From an uncultured Bacillota bacterium (GTDB lineage Bacteria; Bacillota; Clostridia; Christensenellales; UBA1242), in assembly GCA_947088415.1 (NCBI GenBank), contig CAMUGK010000002.1:1-32772 (forward strand): a stretch of 32,772 bases of DNA, written 5' to 3'. Shown one piece after another: positions 1 through 8,798 of this stretch. The position numbers and the translations under genes are program-made. Position 1 is the stretch's first letter; every line of letters starts with the position of its first letter. The notes under the pieces are model-generated. The model did no database searches, was not told where the DNA came from, and worked only from the letters and a program-made list of their open reading frames with translations.

Positions 1-47
1 TAATAAATTATATAAAACACTGCTTATCTTAAATAAGGAGGTGTGAT

Positions 48-230
48 ATGGAACAGCAAGAAAAAATATGTATTTCTATCCAAGAGATGGCTCAGTTGCT
101 TGGAATTGGAATAACTTCTGCCTACAAACTTGCAAACGATAAACTATTTTATCCAGCAAAGCGTGTTTGTGGAAGAATCGTAATACACTACGATTTGCTT
201 GAAAAGTGGATAAAAGAACAAAACAACTAG
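48..230 (+). CDS. AlpA/excisionase-type helix-turn-helix protein
   Basis: A 60-residue protein of the MerR-like excisionase/AlpA fold (HTH_17 type). It has an N-terminal helix-turn-helix around residues 11-30 (MAQLLGIGITSAYKLAN) followed by a wing around VCGRIVIHYDLLEKWI, the usual layout of small regulators in phages, satellites and integrative elements. A strong AAGGAGG lies 8 bases before ATG. The gene ends 8 bases before the primase start, and that start's AGGAG overlaps this stop, so the two are co-transcribed and probably translationally coupled. It may switch on the replication operon or assist excision. The family is clear; the role is inferred. Confidence 0.75.
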   Translation: MEQQEKICISIQEMAQLLGIGITSAYKLANDKLFYPAKRVCGRIVIHYDLLEKWIKEQNN

Positions 231-238
231 GAGCGATT

Positions 239-2242
239 ATGGAAAATATTTTTACAGAGGTTAAAAATCGTTTGTCCATAAAGGATGTTATTGAGCATTA
301 CTCCACTGCAACATTTAATAAAGATAATAAATGCCATTGTCCATTCCCAGATCATCAAGATGTAAAAATCCCGTCGTTGTCAATACGGAAAGCAAATAAT
401 ACATTTAGATGTTTTGGGTGTGACAAAAGTGGCAGTGTTGTTGATTTTGTTATGATGTATAAAGGAGTAGATAAAATCCAAGCAGTTAGAATGCTTAATG
501 AAGATTTTAACCTAGGCTTAAACTTTAAAGATCAGAGCAAAAAGAAATTTGATATCAAAAAGTATTTGTTGACATGCGAAAAAGACATTGGACAAACAGA
601 TTACTTTATTAAACGAGGATTGTTACCTACAACAATTAAGAAACATAGGCTTGGCTATGACAAAGTTAAAAATGCGGTAACAATACCTTACAACGGTAAA
701 ATGAATTATGGTCAAATAAGATATGTGAATGAGAAAAGATTTTGGAAACCACCTACAAGTGATGTTGGCACAGAGCCAATATATAATGAAAATGCAATAA
801 ACGATAAAGATAATGAGCCAATCTTTATTGTTGAAAGTCCAATATGTGCAATGAGTATTGAACAATATAACTCAAAAGCAATTGCGATATGTGGCGGTGG
901 CGGAGTTTCTAAGTTGGATAAGGCACTTAAAGGCAAGAAAACTTGCAACCTGGGATTTATACTGGCACTAGACAATGATGAGCCAGGTGCGAGATATACT
1001 GACGAATTTGTGGCGTATTTTAAGAGCAAGAGAATTAAATATGTGGTGTGCAATATTTCTGGCAAAGAGAAAGATCCTAATGATTTACTAAAAAAGTCCT
1101 CTGAGGCTTTGGTTAAAAATATAGTCAAAGCAAGAAAGGAATATTATAGTAAATGTACGTCATATAGAGATTTAAAATCGGCGCAAGAAATTACGAGCAT
1201 GACACTGAAACCCGTGAATTGGTTGATTCAAGACCTATTTCCTACTGGATTGAGTATTATTTGTGGGGCATCTAAGATTGGGAAAAGTTGGTTTGTACAG
1301 AACTTGTGTTTATCTATAAGTAATGGGGATAAATTTTTAGATAAACCTGCATCAAGAAATGCTTGTTGGTATATGGCGTTAGAAGACGATGAAAGTCTGT
1401 CACAAGCAAGATTAAAAATGATGTTGAAAGGTAAAACTGCACCAAGCAACTTTTTTATATCCTATGAAATATATCCAATGGACAAGATTGATAAAGACAG
1501 GCCTACACTTATGGAATATATTGCTGAAAACATAAAAAGGAATCCAGAAATTAAATGTGTGGTTGTAGATACATTTCAAAAGGTGCGAAGTGCTTCGGCA
1601 TATGGCGAGAGTATGTATGCTCATGATTATAGAGATATATCTACCCTTAAAAAACTTGCTGATGAGTTGCAAATTGCAATAATTCTCATTCATCACACCA
1701 ATAAAATGAAAGACAGAGATACAGACGGCGATCCATTTGCTAAAATTAGTGGAACTAATGGACTGATGGCAAGTGCGGACTGTATTTTTTTGTTGGATAG
1801 AAAACGTGGAGAACAAGAAGTTCAACTTGCTTTTACTGGAAGAAAAATAAGGTGTGACACTTGGACAATATGTCAGAGCGAGACGGATATGACCTGGTCA
1901 AAAATAGGAACGGTCGAAGAAGAAGCCTACAAAAAGAAGTTAAAAGAATACAATCATAGCCCTTATGTAATTACAATTAAGCATTTGCTTGCTGTAAACG
2001 ATGGAGATTGGAGTGGGTCCTCTACTAAGTTTATAGAAGAACTTGGTAAACTTTATCCTAATGGAATGCCTATAAATCCAGTTCCTGCTGTTGTTGGGAG
2101 AGATATAAACGAAATGTCTGAAAGTTTAAAGCAGTTTGATCAAATAATTCATTTAAATACAAACCCACATGGTGGGACAAATGGTAGACAGCATAGGTTC
2201 TACTACATTAATAAAAAGAAAGAACAAACCTCTATATCTTAG
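239..2242 (+). CDS. Primase-helicase (CHC2 zinc finger, Toprim, RepA-type ATPase)
   Basis: A 667-residue replication protein. It begins with a DnaG-like zinc-finger region (Cys34, His39, Cys58, Cys61; FRCFGCDKSG), followed by a Toprim-like primase part (IFIVESPICAMSI, ILALDNDEPG). The C-terminal part is a RecA/DnaB-like ATPase with Walker A GASKIGKS (residues 343-350), Walker B VVVDT (Asp444) and IILIHHTNK. Primase fused to a RepA/DnaB-type helicase is typical of phage satellites and integrative elements that replicate independently. I use the ATG at 239 because AGGAG lies just ahead of it; an in-frame ATG at 206 overlaps the upstream gene and has no such site. Confidence 0.85.
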   Translation: MENIFTEVKNRLSIKDVIEHYSTATFNKDNKCHCPFPDHQDVKIPSLSIRKANNTFRCFGCDKSGSVVDFVMMYKGVDKIQAVRMLNEDFNLGLNFKDQSKKKFDIKKYLLTCEKDIGQTDYFIKRGLLPTTIKKHRLGYDKVKNAVTIPYNGKMNYGQIRYVNEKRFWKPPTSDVGTEPIYNENAINDKDNEPIFIVESPICAMSIEQYNSKAIAICGGGGVSKLDKALKGKKTCNLGFILALDNDEPGARYTDEFVAYFKSKRIKYVVCNISGKEKDPNDLLKKSSEALVKNIVKARKEYYSKCTSYRDLKSAQEITSMTLKPVNWLIQDLFPTGLSIICGASKIGKSWFVQNLCLSISNGDKFLDKPASRNACWYMALEDDESLSQARLKMMLKGKTAPSNFFISYEIYPMDKIDKDRPTLMEYIAENIKRNPEIKCVVVDTFQKVRSASAYGESMYAHDYRDISTLKKLADELQIAIILIHHTNKMKDRDTDGDPFAKISGTNGLMASADCIFLLDRKRGEQEVQLAFTGRKIRCDTWTICQSETDMTWSKIGTVEEEAYKKKLKEYNHSPYVITIKHLLAVNDGDWSGSSTKFIEELGKLYPNGMPINPVPAVVGRDINEMSESLKQFDQIIHLNTNPHGGTNGRQHRFYYINKKKEQTSIS

Positions 2243-2249
2243 AATACTG

Positions 2250-2298
2250 TTATTCTCGTTATTGCTGTTATGGGGAGAATAAAAATAACAGCAATAAC
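2250..2298. repeat. Two overlapping inverted repeats after the primase gene
   Basis: GTTATTGCTGTTAT (2258-2271) and its exact complement ATAACAGCAATAAC (2285-2298) form a 14-bp inverted repeat with a 13-base spacer. A second pair, TTATTCTC (2250-2257) and GAGAATAA (2275-2282), uses part of the same DNA, so the two hairpins exclude each other. No T-run follows directly, so this is not a simple terminator. It could be a regulator or replication-protein site, or an RNA switch ahead of the next gene. Confidence 0.6.
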
Positions 2299-2351
2299 AC
2301 CTATAACGGTAAAAAGATATATAAGAAAAAATTAAAAAACTAGGAGTAAAT

Positions 2352-2687
2352 ATGTTTGAACACTATGACTTTTATAAAGCCAGTCAATTTCTGGCAAAAA
2401 CAAATCAATGTAAATGGATAATACAAGGAGTTACTGGACTTTTGCAATATGACGAGATAGATATTCTTGACACAATTGAAAAGTTAAAGCCTTGTAATTA
2501 TTATATGATTGAAAAATTATATTGTAAGATAATGCAAGATATGGATTATGAAGTTCCGTTTACTTTGGAAGAACTATTACTTTGCATTAAGAATTATCCA
2601 AAAAGAAGATTCAAAGGGTTTAACAAAAAGGCATGTTGTTATGTAAAAAATTTATATGAAAGATTACTGTACCTCTACCCAATGTAG
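2352..2687 (+). CDS. Hypothetical protein in the primase operon
   Basis: A 111-residue protein I do not recognise. It is helical, rich in Cys, Lys and Tyr, with no signal peptide or membrane segment. An AGGAG lies 7 bases before the ATG. It sits between the primase-helicase and a cos-like sequence, where satellites often carry genes that act on helper-phage packaging or on replication, but nothing in the protein itself shows such a role. It has no HNH or terminase motif. Confidence 0.55.
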   Translation: MFEHYDFYKASQFLAKTNQCKWIIQGVTGLLQYDEIDILDTIEKLKPCNYYMIEKLYCKIMQDMDYEVPFTLEELLLCIKNYPKRRFKGFNKKACCYVKNLYERLLYLYPM

Positions 2688-3070
2688 ACCCCAGGGGGAT
2701 CTAAATCTCTACGAATTCAGTCTTTAGAGCGGGTCGGCAGTCGTATACAAATTTTCGCATAATCAAAAATCAAAATGATAATCAAAATATTGAAAATATT
2801 ACTAGTAGAACATGTTACTAGTATTTTTTATTACTAAAAGTTTTATTTGAAAAGTAAAAAACACGAAAATAATTCAAAAAATAATCAAAATAAAGCAATT
2901 TAAGGAATGTTTTATAATTTGCGACAGTTTGATGGATGAAATCCTTTTCGTGCGACTGTGAGCGAATTTAAGACAAATTAAAGCAAAATTATGAGAAGAT
3001 AAGAAAACAAGAATACAAAATTACAAGAAAACAAAGTTTCAAGGATACAAAGATACAAGAGAAATCTTTT
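2688..3070. other. Non-coding stretch with cos-like sequence and A-rich repeats
   Basis: No credible gene. The first 75 bases (2690-2765), beginning ACCCCAGGGGGATCTAAATC, resemble from memory the packaging (cos) region that lies before the small terminase gene in many HK97-type Bacillota phages. From about 2960 to 3066 the + strand is A-rich and T-poor with recurring ATACAA/ACAAG units, possibly protein-binding repeats or an origin-like region. The cos reading is recognition, not a database match. Confidence 0.4.
2801..2829 (+). terminator. Weak Rho-independent terminator
   Basis: ACTAGTA (2801-2807) pairs with TACTAGT (2816-2822) and is followed by a run of six T. The stem is short and AT-rich, so termination may be partial. 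Confidence 0.45.
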
Positions 3071-3080
3071 ATTTTATTTG

Positions 3081-3155
3081 GCTGTTCGCTGGACTTTAAT
3101 ATTCTTTTGCGGTATGTATTGTACTAGCAAAAGTACAAGTCCAGCTGTGAACAGC
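3081..3155 (+). promoter_or_regulatory. Large structured leader before the excisionase-like gene
   Basis: GCTGTTC (3081-3087) pairs with GAACAGC (3149-3155). GCTGGACTT (3088-3096) pairs with AAGTCCAGC (3137-3145), with a 3-base bulge between the two stems. Inside, CTTTTGC (3104-3110) pairs with GCAAAAG (3127-3133). The structure ends 5 bases before the GGAGG of the next gene, so it can affect ribosome access or act as a protein or RNA binding element controlling excision. Confidence 0.6.
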
Positions 3156-3170
3156 ACATTGGAGGTATTA

Positions 3171-3389
3171 ATGCAAAGAATAAGGACTATCACTGAGACA
3201 TTACAAATGTTGAAGAAAGAAGATCCAGAAACTTGTTTAAGTGAGTTTCTCATAAGGAAACTTGCGAATAATTACAAAATCCGTTCCATAAAAACTGGCA
3301 ACAAAGTGCTGATTGATTACGATTCGCTATTGGCATTCTTGCAGAGTAAAAGTTACGAGTTGCCAATGGAACAAATTATCATAGGTTAA
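3171..3389 (+). CDS. Excisionase-like small DNA-binding protein
   Basis: A 72-residue protein ending 11 bases before the integrase. It resembles the product at 13330-13518, which also precedes an integrase: both share a D-P-(E/N)-T helix start, a central recognition-type helix and an (N/S)-K-(V/F)-L-I wing followed by a final helix. This is the usual layout of Xis proteins paired with Tn916-type integrases. I use the ATG at 3171, which has GGAGG 5 bases ahead; an upstream TTG extension would run through the hairpin and looks spurious. Confidence 0.7.
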   Translation: MQRIRTITETLQMLKKEDPETCLSEFLIRKLANNYKIRSIKTGNKVLIDYDSLLAFLQSKSYELPMEQIIIG

Positions 3390-3400
3390 GGAGAAAAATT

Positions 3401-4792
3401 ATGCCATGTATTAAGAAAAATGTGCTAGACACGGGTGCGATTTCATATCGCATCCAAGTTAAAGCTAAGAATGAGCGAACTGGCAAGTTTGAGGCCAAAG
3501 TTATGACTTGCAGAAAGCCAGCAGAGTTAACAGAAAGGCAATATGAAAGAGAACTGCAAAGAATCGCCTTTGAGTTCGAGGATAAGTTTCGCAAGTCTAT
3601 GAATGGTTTGCTTGCGGTGGATAATGACATATTGTTTATAGATTATGCCAACAAATGGTTAGAAAAAGTTAAAAACACTAAGTCTCTCAACTATTATGTT
3701 AAAGGAAAAGACAGTATTAAAAAGTTCTATGCTTACTTTGGAAACATTAAACTTAATCAAATCACGCCAGTTATGGTGCAAGGTTTCTTGGATGAAATGA
3801 GTTATAAAAAGTGTGAAAAGAAAAGTGCCGTGATGATTAAAGACATAACACAATACCTTAAATCGCACTGCATTAAATTGGTTGATGCCACAAACAAAAC
3901 TGGTATATCAAGGTCAATATTCTTTTCGGCCACAAGCGGACATGGAATAATGGTTGAAAATGCTGAGCGAATATGTAAAGAGTTGGGATTAAAATATGAC
4001 GAATACTTTAAGACAGAAATAATCTCACATCCTTATGCAAAGGAAACAATACTAAAACTTAAACGAACACTTGCAACAATATTAGCAGAGGCAAAAAGAC
4101 AAAGGCTTGTTGAACACAACTTCGCAAGCAGAGATTATATTGCACCGATACAAGGCTACAAGAAAGAAATACAAATTCTAAATGATAAAGAAGCGAAAAT
4201 ACTGGCACAATACTTGGATACTGAACCAAACCCTCGCTGGAAGATCTCTCTGTTAACAATCTTGTTTATGGGGTTAAGGCGTGGCGAACTTGCTGGCCTT
4301 GAATGGCAAGATATTGACTATGAGAATAAGACAATGACAATTCAAAGATCGGTGCAAGACATCGTCGGCTTTGGACTTATAACCAAAGATCCAAAGACCG
4401 AGAACTCAAAACGCACAATATCAATGCCAGATAAACTAATAACTTACTTGAAAGAATATCAAGTATGGTGGGATAATCAAAAGCACTATCTTGGCGACCG
4501 CTGGAAAGATACTGACCGATTATTCTGCACAGAAGATGGAAAAACAATCTCGCCAGGATTATTTAGAGTATGGCTACAAAAGACATTAGTAAAAGCGGGC
4601 TTGCCAAAAGTGTCCCTTCACTCACTTCGCCACACTAATATAACCTTGCAATTAATCGCAGGTGTAGACATGAAAACCGTCTCTGCTCGTGCAGGCCACA
4701 GTAAAGCATCTACCACAAGCGACTTCTATAGCCACTTTATAAAGAATTCAGATATTCACGCGAGTGAAATATTGAATAAAATATTTGAATAA
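3401..4792 (+). CDS. int: Tyrosine integrase with an embedded HTH-like insertion (element A)
   Basis: A 463-residue tyrosine recombinase that would integrate and excise element A. The N-terminal ~65 residues form an arm-type DNA-binding domain, followed by a SAM-like core-binding domain and the catalytic domain. Catalytic residues seen are Arg293 (GLRRGEL), His407 and Arg410 (LHSLRHT), His433 (AGHS) and the nucleophile Tyr443 (DFYSHF). The core-binding domain is interrupted at about residues 165-210 by a Cro/C1-like HTH segment (GISRSIFFSATSGHG, AERICKELGL). The second integrase of the window has the same insertion. Shine-Dalgarno is AAGGAG; the excisionase-like gene is directly upstream. Confidence 0.92.
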   Translation: MPCIKKNVLDTGAISYRIQVKAKNERTGKFEAKVMTCRKPAELTERQYERELQRIAFEFEDKFRKSMNGLLAVDNDILFIDYANKWLEKVKNTKSLNYYVKGKDSIKKFYAYFGNIKLNQITPVMVQGFLDEMSYKKCEKKSAVMIKDITQYLKSHCIKLVDATNKTGISRSIFFSATSGHGIMVENAERICKELGLKYDEYFKTEIISHPYAKETILKLKRTLATILAEAKRQRLVEHNFASRDYIAPIQGYKKEIQILNDKEAKILAQYLDTEPNPRWKISLLTILFMGLRRGELAGLEWQDIDYENKTMTIQRSVQDIVGFGLITKDPKTENSKRTISMPDKLITYLKEYQVWWDNQKHYLGDRWKDTDRLFCTEDGKTISPGLFRVWLQKTLVKAGLPKVSLHSLRHTNITLQLIAGVDMKTVSARAGHSKASTTSDFYSHFIKNSDIHASEILNKIFE

Positions 4793-4798
4793 TTAAAT

Positions 4799-4829
4799 GC
4801 TTAGGAGAAAAATCTCTTAGGGATTTTTT
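4799..4829 (+). terminator. Int terminator overlapping an att-core-like motif
   Basis: TAGGAGA (4802-4808) pairs with TCTCTTA (4813-4819) and TTTTTT follows at 4824-4829. The left side also contains GCTTAGGAG (4799-4807), identical to the sequence at the tRNA junction at 8835-8843, so this spot just after int may also be an attachment-site relic. Confidence 0.5.
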
Positions 4830-4860
4830 GTTGTAAAAATTATACGATTTTTTTAATTTG

Positions 4861-4879
4861 TGCTATAATTCAATTAGGA
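4861..4879 (+). promoter_or_regulatory. Extended -10 promoter and SD of the NACHT gene
   Basis: TGCTATAAT (4861-4869) is an extended -10 box. No good -35 is seen at the right distance. AGGAG (4875-4879) is 7 bases before the ATG, so the mRNA leader would be very short. The cargo gene thus has its own promoter, independent of int. Confidence 0.6.
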
Positions 4880-4886
4880 GAAGCAT

Positions 4887-7800
4887 ATGTTAAGCACATT
4901 AGATAAAATTCATATTATATTAAAGACGATAGCTACCACTGCAACGATTTCTAATATTAGTGGTTATGAAGATATGGCTAAGTCCTTAGAAAACTTTACA
5001 AAAAGTCTGTTTAAAGTTTTAGATAATAAGGATTTCGGTCAACCAACCATATTAAAATGCAATAACGGAAATGTTGAATTTGTTGCGAATGACGGTACGG
5101 AATATCAAGTTACTACAAACAATAATTTTAAAGCGAAGTGTGAAAAAACAATAATCACATTTTTAGAGAATAAACAAGCTGGTCATACATTGCAAATTGT
5201 TTACTATGTATTATTGTCAGGTAATGACAAAACAAAAAAGAAACAGTTACTCTCACAATATCCAAAGGATGTCTCAATATACGATGTAGAAGATATTTGC
5301 AGGAAAATTGCACAATGTGACGATGAAACTGTGAATAAAATTTTTAATATCTGTATGGAATTTTATCCCATAGATTTTTCTAATTATGCTCTTGACACAT
5401 TCACCAATTCTATTAAGTTATGCGATGATTATATTGACAGAAGCTTTAATGTTTTAAATAACAATTCATTTTTAAAGATCGAAAGCATAGACGATTTATT
5501 AAAACAATATCGAAATATCGTTATAATGGCTGATGCTTCAGCTGGTAAAACAGAGCTATTGATAAAAATCAATAACAGTTATTACGACAAGCAAAAATGC
5601 GTATACTATTATCAATTGAAGAATTACAATGGTAAAGAAATTATAAAATATCTTCCTAAACCCTTTTTGTTACATCCAACTCCTTTATTATTGTTGGATG
5701 GATTTGATGAAATCGAAAGTGTTCATGTGGATAATTTTATAAAGGAACTTAATACATTTACACAAATATACCCAGATTGTAAAGTCGTTATTACATCTAG
5801 AAAGAATTTTTGCACTCGAAATATGTTTGATAATTTTTCATATTGCGAATTAAACGATTTAACTGACACGGAAATAGATGCTTATTTTAAAGATAAATTT
5901 GATGAAAAACATACTGAAAAAATAAATTTGTGCAAAACTCTCAATATATATAATTTATTATATAATCCTTTCTACTTAACAAGAATAGTTAAGGTTCTTA
6001 GTCTAAAAGACAATTTATCAAATAGATCTGACATTATGAAAGCGACTTTCGAATTAGATTATAATAAATATAAATATAATAAAGAGATTTCTAGCGAGAC
6101 TTTGCTATGTCAATTAACACAATTTGCAATGTTTTTATTTCAAAAAGACAAGTCTAATTGCGATATTTCAGATTATAAGCAATTCGATAATGATAAAATG
6201 AGAGCTTTTTCTTGGCTGTTATATCAAGATGATAAAATCAGTTTTGTACACAATAATTTTAAAGAATTCCTAATAGCTCTAAGATTAAGCGAATTTCCAG
6301 TTTCTAAAATAATCAAAATAATAACACTCAAATTAGATAAGCCATATATTAAAACAAAGTATACCAATATATTAAGTTTTATGCTATCTTCTTATAAAAA
6401 TGATAAACTCTTTGATTATGTATTGAAATATGGCCAATATATTATACTAGATCTCGAAGAATCGTCTTTAACAGAGAAACAGAAAATTCAAATAATTGAA
6501 AAGATATATAAGGAATATGAGTTAAAAAAATCTTGGCCAAATGCTTATCTTTATAATGAGAGAAAGTTAGCAAAAATTTGTGATACTAAAAAAATTATTG
6601 AAATTTTAATATCAAAATTGAAACCCAAAAATCATAGAACTACAATAGTGTTTTCTATTGAGTTATTAAAAGAAGTCCCATCTTTATTTGGTTTCACGAA
6701 TAAGTTAAAAGAATTAGTTATACAATGGCTTAATGATGATTGCCTGGATGAAGTAGTGTTAAGTTCTTTAATTTATTCCCTAAATAAGCTAAATGCTTCT
6801 ATTGAAGAAGTTTCTAGTATATATTTAAAATACAGAAACCATAAGTATTCTAGAATTCGTGCATCTGTGAATTATTTACTAAAGGAATATAAATTAGCAA
6901 CAAAATTTATTCCTGAAGTTATAGAAGGATTCAGTAAAGGCCAGTTAAAAGTTCTTGATGTTAACCATAAAGAAGAAGATGTTATTGATGCTGGAGAAAG
7001 CTACTATTTACAACAGGCAATAAGTGAAATCAGAGATGAAAACGCTTTAGAACAACTCTTGGACTTTATAATTGAAAATGAGAGGAAGTATGAAACAAGA
7101 TCTTTTACGGAATATGTTTTTCAGGCTCTTGAAAATAAAAGAAAAATCGGACTAAAACTACAAGAAAAGCTGTATACTTTATTAAGTTTAACTTGTCTGC
7201 ATTATACTGACAACTTGTTAAATTTAACACTAAACTTAATTTATAAATTTAAGCTTAATAATGAATTTATGAGTAAAATATTTTCAGACACAGAAATAAA
7301 AGAATATCAAAAAAATCTACTAATTGCGCGTTTATATACAGACGAATCAATTTTTAAATGTCTAGATTATTTTAAATCACAAACAAAACAACAAATAGAA
7401 AATTTTATATATTATCTAAAGGAATATAACAAAAATTATGCAGATGTAATTAGTTTGTTGAAAGCTGAAGGAATCTCTTGTTCTTTACCTAAAAATGATT
7501 ATGAATTGCAAAGGCAAAAAGCAATCCAAACACATTTTAATAATTTATTTTTTAAAGAAAAAGTTATAGCAATTGTAAGGAAAATACTGAAAGATCTTAA
7601 CGGCGATGAGATTTCTAGAAAAAAAGTCAGAGAGCATTATCTCTACAGCGATTATAAATTGCCTTTCTATATTTATTCGTTATTTGATATTGATAGTAAT
7701 AATTTTAATGAAAAGAAAATTCTTAAACAAGTTACAGACAATTGGCAAATTTCACAGATTTATGATATGTTACATCACAACAAGCAATTAGAATTAAAGT

Positions 7801-8777
7801 CTAAGCAAATTGATTTTATAAATAAATGGGTTGTTAAGCAATTAGAAGTAATAGATTTCAAAAATGCCATAACTTATAATGGCACGTCTTGGTCTACATC
7901 TTATAATGCGATGTATACAGAATATTTTATAAGAAAATGTGATTTGCTTGTTGATAATAATATTTATGAAGATATGTTATGCTTTACTTGGGGAGAAAAT
8001 TCTGATTCTGATATTTCCAATTTGGAGTTTATTGAACAAAAACTCGGCAGTGAAAACTTTAAATCAAAACTTTCAGAATTTAGTAAAAAGGACTTCTTAG
8101 ATGGCTATGTTTTAAGTAACAGATTGAGATATTGCATGAAAAAGGATTATGATATTTTGTTTGATTGTGTAATCAAAAAAATATCGAACTTAAATAAGGA
8201 TGAAACTGATTATCATTCTAGTATATACTTCGAGTATTTAAATAAATTTGGCAGACTAGCTTCTGCTTACGATTTTTATGACAATTTGCCAATTAATTTA
8301 AAGTTAGAATTAATACATATGAGTTTAAATCAAAATTTGGATAATAAATTCATTTTGGATCATACAGAGAAAGATATATCCTTAAATGATGAAAATTCTA
8401 TTAAAATAGCAAAAGCATTATTACCACATAGAAGTTCAGTTGCCTTAAAATATTATTATAAAACAATACATAAAGACGGCTTTGAAATATCATATCCATA
8501 TCCGACACTTAAAGCATATCAAGACAAAAAGTATTTTAAAACCTTATTTAAAATTTTAGCGTTGACATATAAATATAAGGATGAAGATAATCATACCAGA
8601 AATGACCTAATGTTTTGTTTTGAAAAAATTTGCATTAATTCGAATCTTAAGACAGTAAAGTATATAATAAAAAAATTAAACAGATTTACTAAAATCTCTA
8701 AGTATGAAAATGTAAATTATTTACATTATTATTTAGATGGTATAAAGCTGCAGATTATAACACAAAAAGACGCTTAA
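4887..8777 (+). CDS. NACHT-type STAND NTPase with SMEK-like N-terminus (putative anti-phage)
   Basis: A 1296-residue protein of the STAND NTPase superfamily. The NACHT core has Walker A MADASAGKT (Lys221, Thr222), Walker B LLLDGFDEI (Asp271, Asp274, Glu275) and a sensor-like VVITSRKNF. Residues 1-170 resemble SMEK-type domains found on bacterial STAND proteins (VANDGTEYQVTTNN, then a paired helix and LQIVYYVLLSG); this is recognition by pattern only. Residues ~450-1296 are long alpha-helical, repeat-like sequence of the kind used to sense phage proteins. Bacterial NACHT proteins of this design act in abortive anti-phage defence. It is cargo between int and the att site and looks more AT-rich than its neighbours. 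Confidence 0.82.
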   Translation: MLSTLDKIHIILKTIATTATISNISGYEDMAKSLENFTKSLFKVLDNKDFGQPTILKCNNGNVEFVANDGTEYQVTTNNNFKAKCEKTIITFLENKQAGHTLQIVYYVLLSGNDKTKKKQLLSQYPKDVSIYDVEDICRKIAQCDDETVNKIFNICMEFYPIDFSNYALDTFTNSIKLCDDYIDRSFNVLNNNSFLKIESIDDLLKQYRNIVIMADASAGKTELLIKINNSYYDKQKCVYYYQLKNYNGKEIIKYLPKPFLLHPTPLLLLDGFDEIESVHVDNFIKELNTFTQIYPDCKVVITSRKNFCTRNMFDNFSYCELNDLTDTEIDAYFKDKFDEKHTEKINLCKTLNIYNLLYNPFYLTRIVKVLSLKDNLSNRSDIMKATFELDYNKYKYNKEISSETLLCQLTQFAMFLFQKDKSNCDISDYKQFDNDKMRAFSWLLYQDDKISFVHNNFKEFLIALRLSEFPVSKIIKIITLKLDKPYIKTKYTNILSFMLSSYKNDKLFDYVLKYGQYIILDLEESSLTEKQKIQIIEKIYKEYELKKSWPNAYLYNERKLAKICDTKKIIEILISKLKPKNHRTTIVFSIELLKEVPSLFGFTNKLKELVIQWLNDDCLDEVVLSSLIYSLNKLNASIEEVSSIYLKYRNHKYSRIRASVNYLLKEYKLATKFIPEVIEGFSKGQLKVLDVNHKEEDVIDAGESYYLQQAISEIRDENALEQLLDFIIENERKYETRSFTEYVFQALENKRKIGLKLQEKLYTLLSLTCLHYTDNLLNLTLNLIYKFKLNNEFMSKIFSDTEIKEYQKNLLIARLYTDESIFKCLDYFKSQTKQQIENFIYYLKEYNKNYADVISLLKAEGISCSLPKNDYELQRQKAIQTHFNNLFFKEKVIAIVRKILKDLNGDEISRKKVREHYLYSDYKLPFYIYSLFDIDSNNFNEKKILKQVTDNWQISQIYDMLHHNKQLELKSKQIDFINKWVVKQLEVIDFKNAITYNGTSWSTSYNAMYTEYFIRKCDLLVDNNIYEDMLCFTWGENSDSDISNLEFIEQKLGSENFKSKLSEFSKKDFLDGYVLSNRLRYCMKKDYDILFDCVIKKISNLNKDETDYHSSIYFEYLNKFGRLASAYDFYDNLPINLKLELIHMSLNQNLDNKFILDHTEKDISLNDENSIKIAKALLPHRSSVALKYYYKTIHKDGFEISYPYPTLKAYQDKKYFKTLFKILALTYKYKDEDNHTRNDLMFCFEKICINSNLKTVKYIIKKLNRFTKISKYENVNYLHYYLDGIKLQIITQKDA

Positions 8778-8793
8778 CCAGCGTCTTTTTGTG
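8761..8793 (+). terminator. Strong terminator of the NACHT gene
   Basis: CACAAAAAGACGC (8761-8773) and GCGTCTTTTTGTG (8781-8793) form a perfect 13-bp stem. The gene's stop codon lies in the 7-base loop. It works on both strands and insulates the cargo from the tRNA fragment 6 bases further on. Confidence 0.85.
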
Positions 8794-8798
8794 TAAAT

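Noticed and set aside
3078..3170. Longer TTG start for the excisionase-like gene
   Set aside because: The extension lies in the large hairpin, adds hydrophobic residues unlike the paralogue, and lacks a ribosome site; ATG 3171 has GGAGG.
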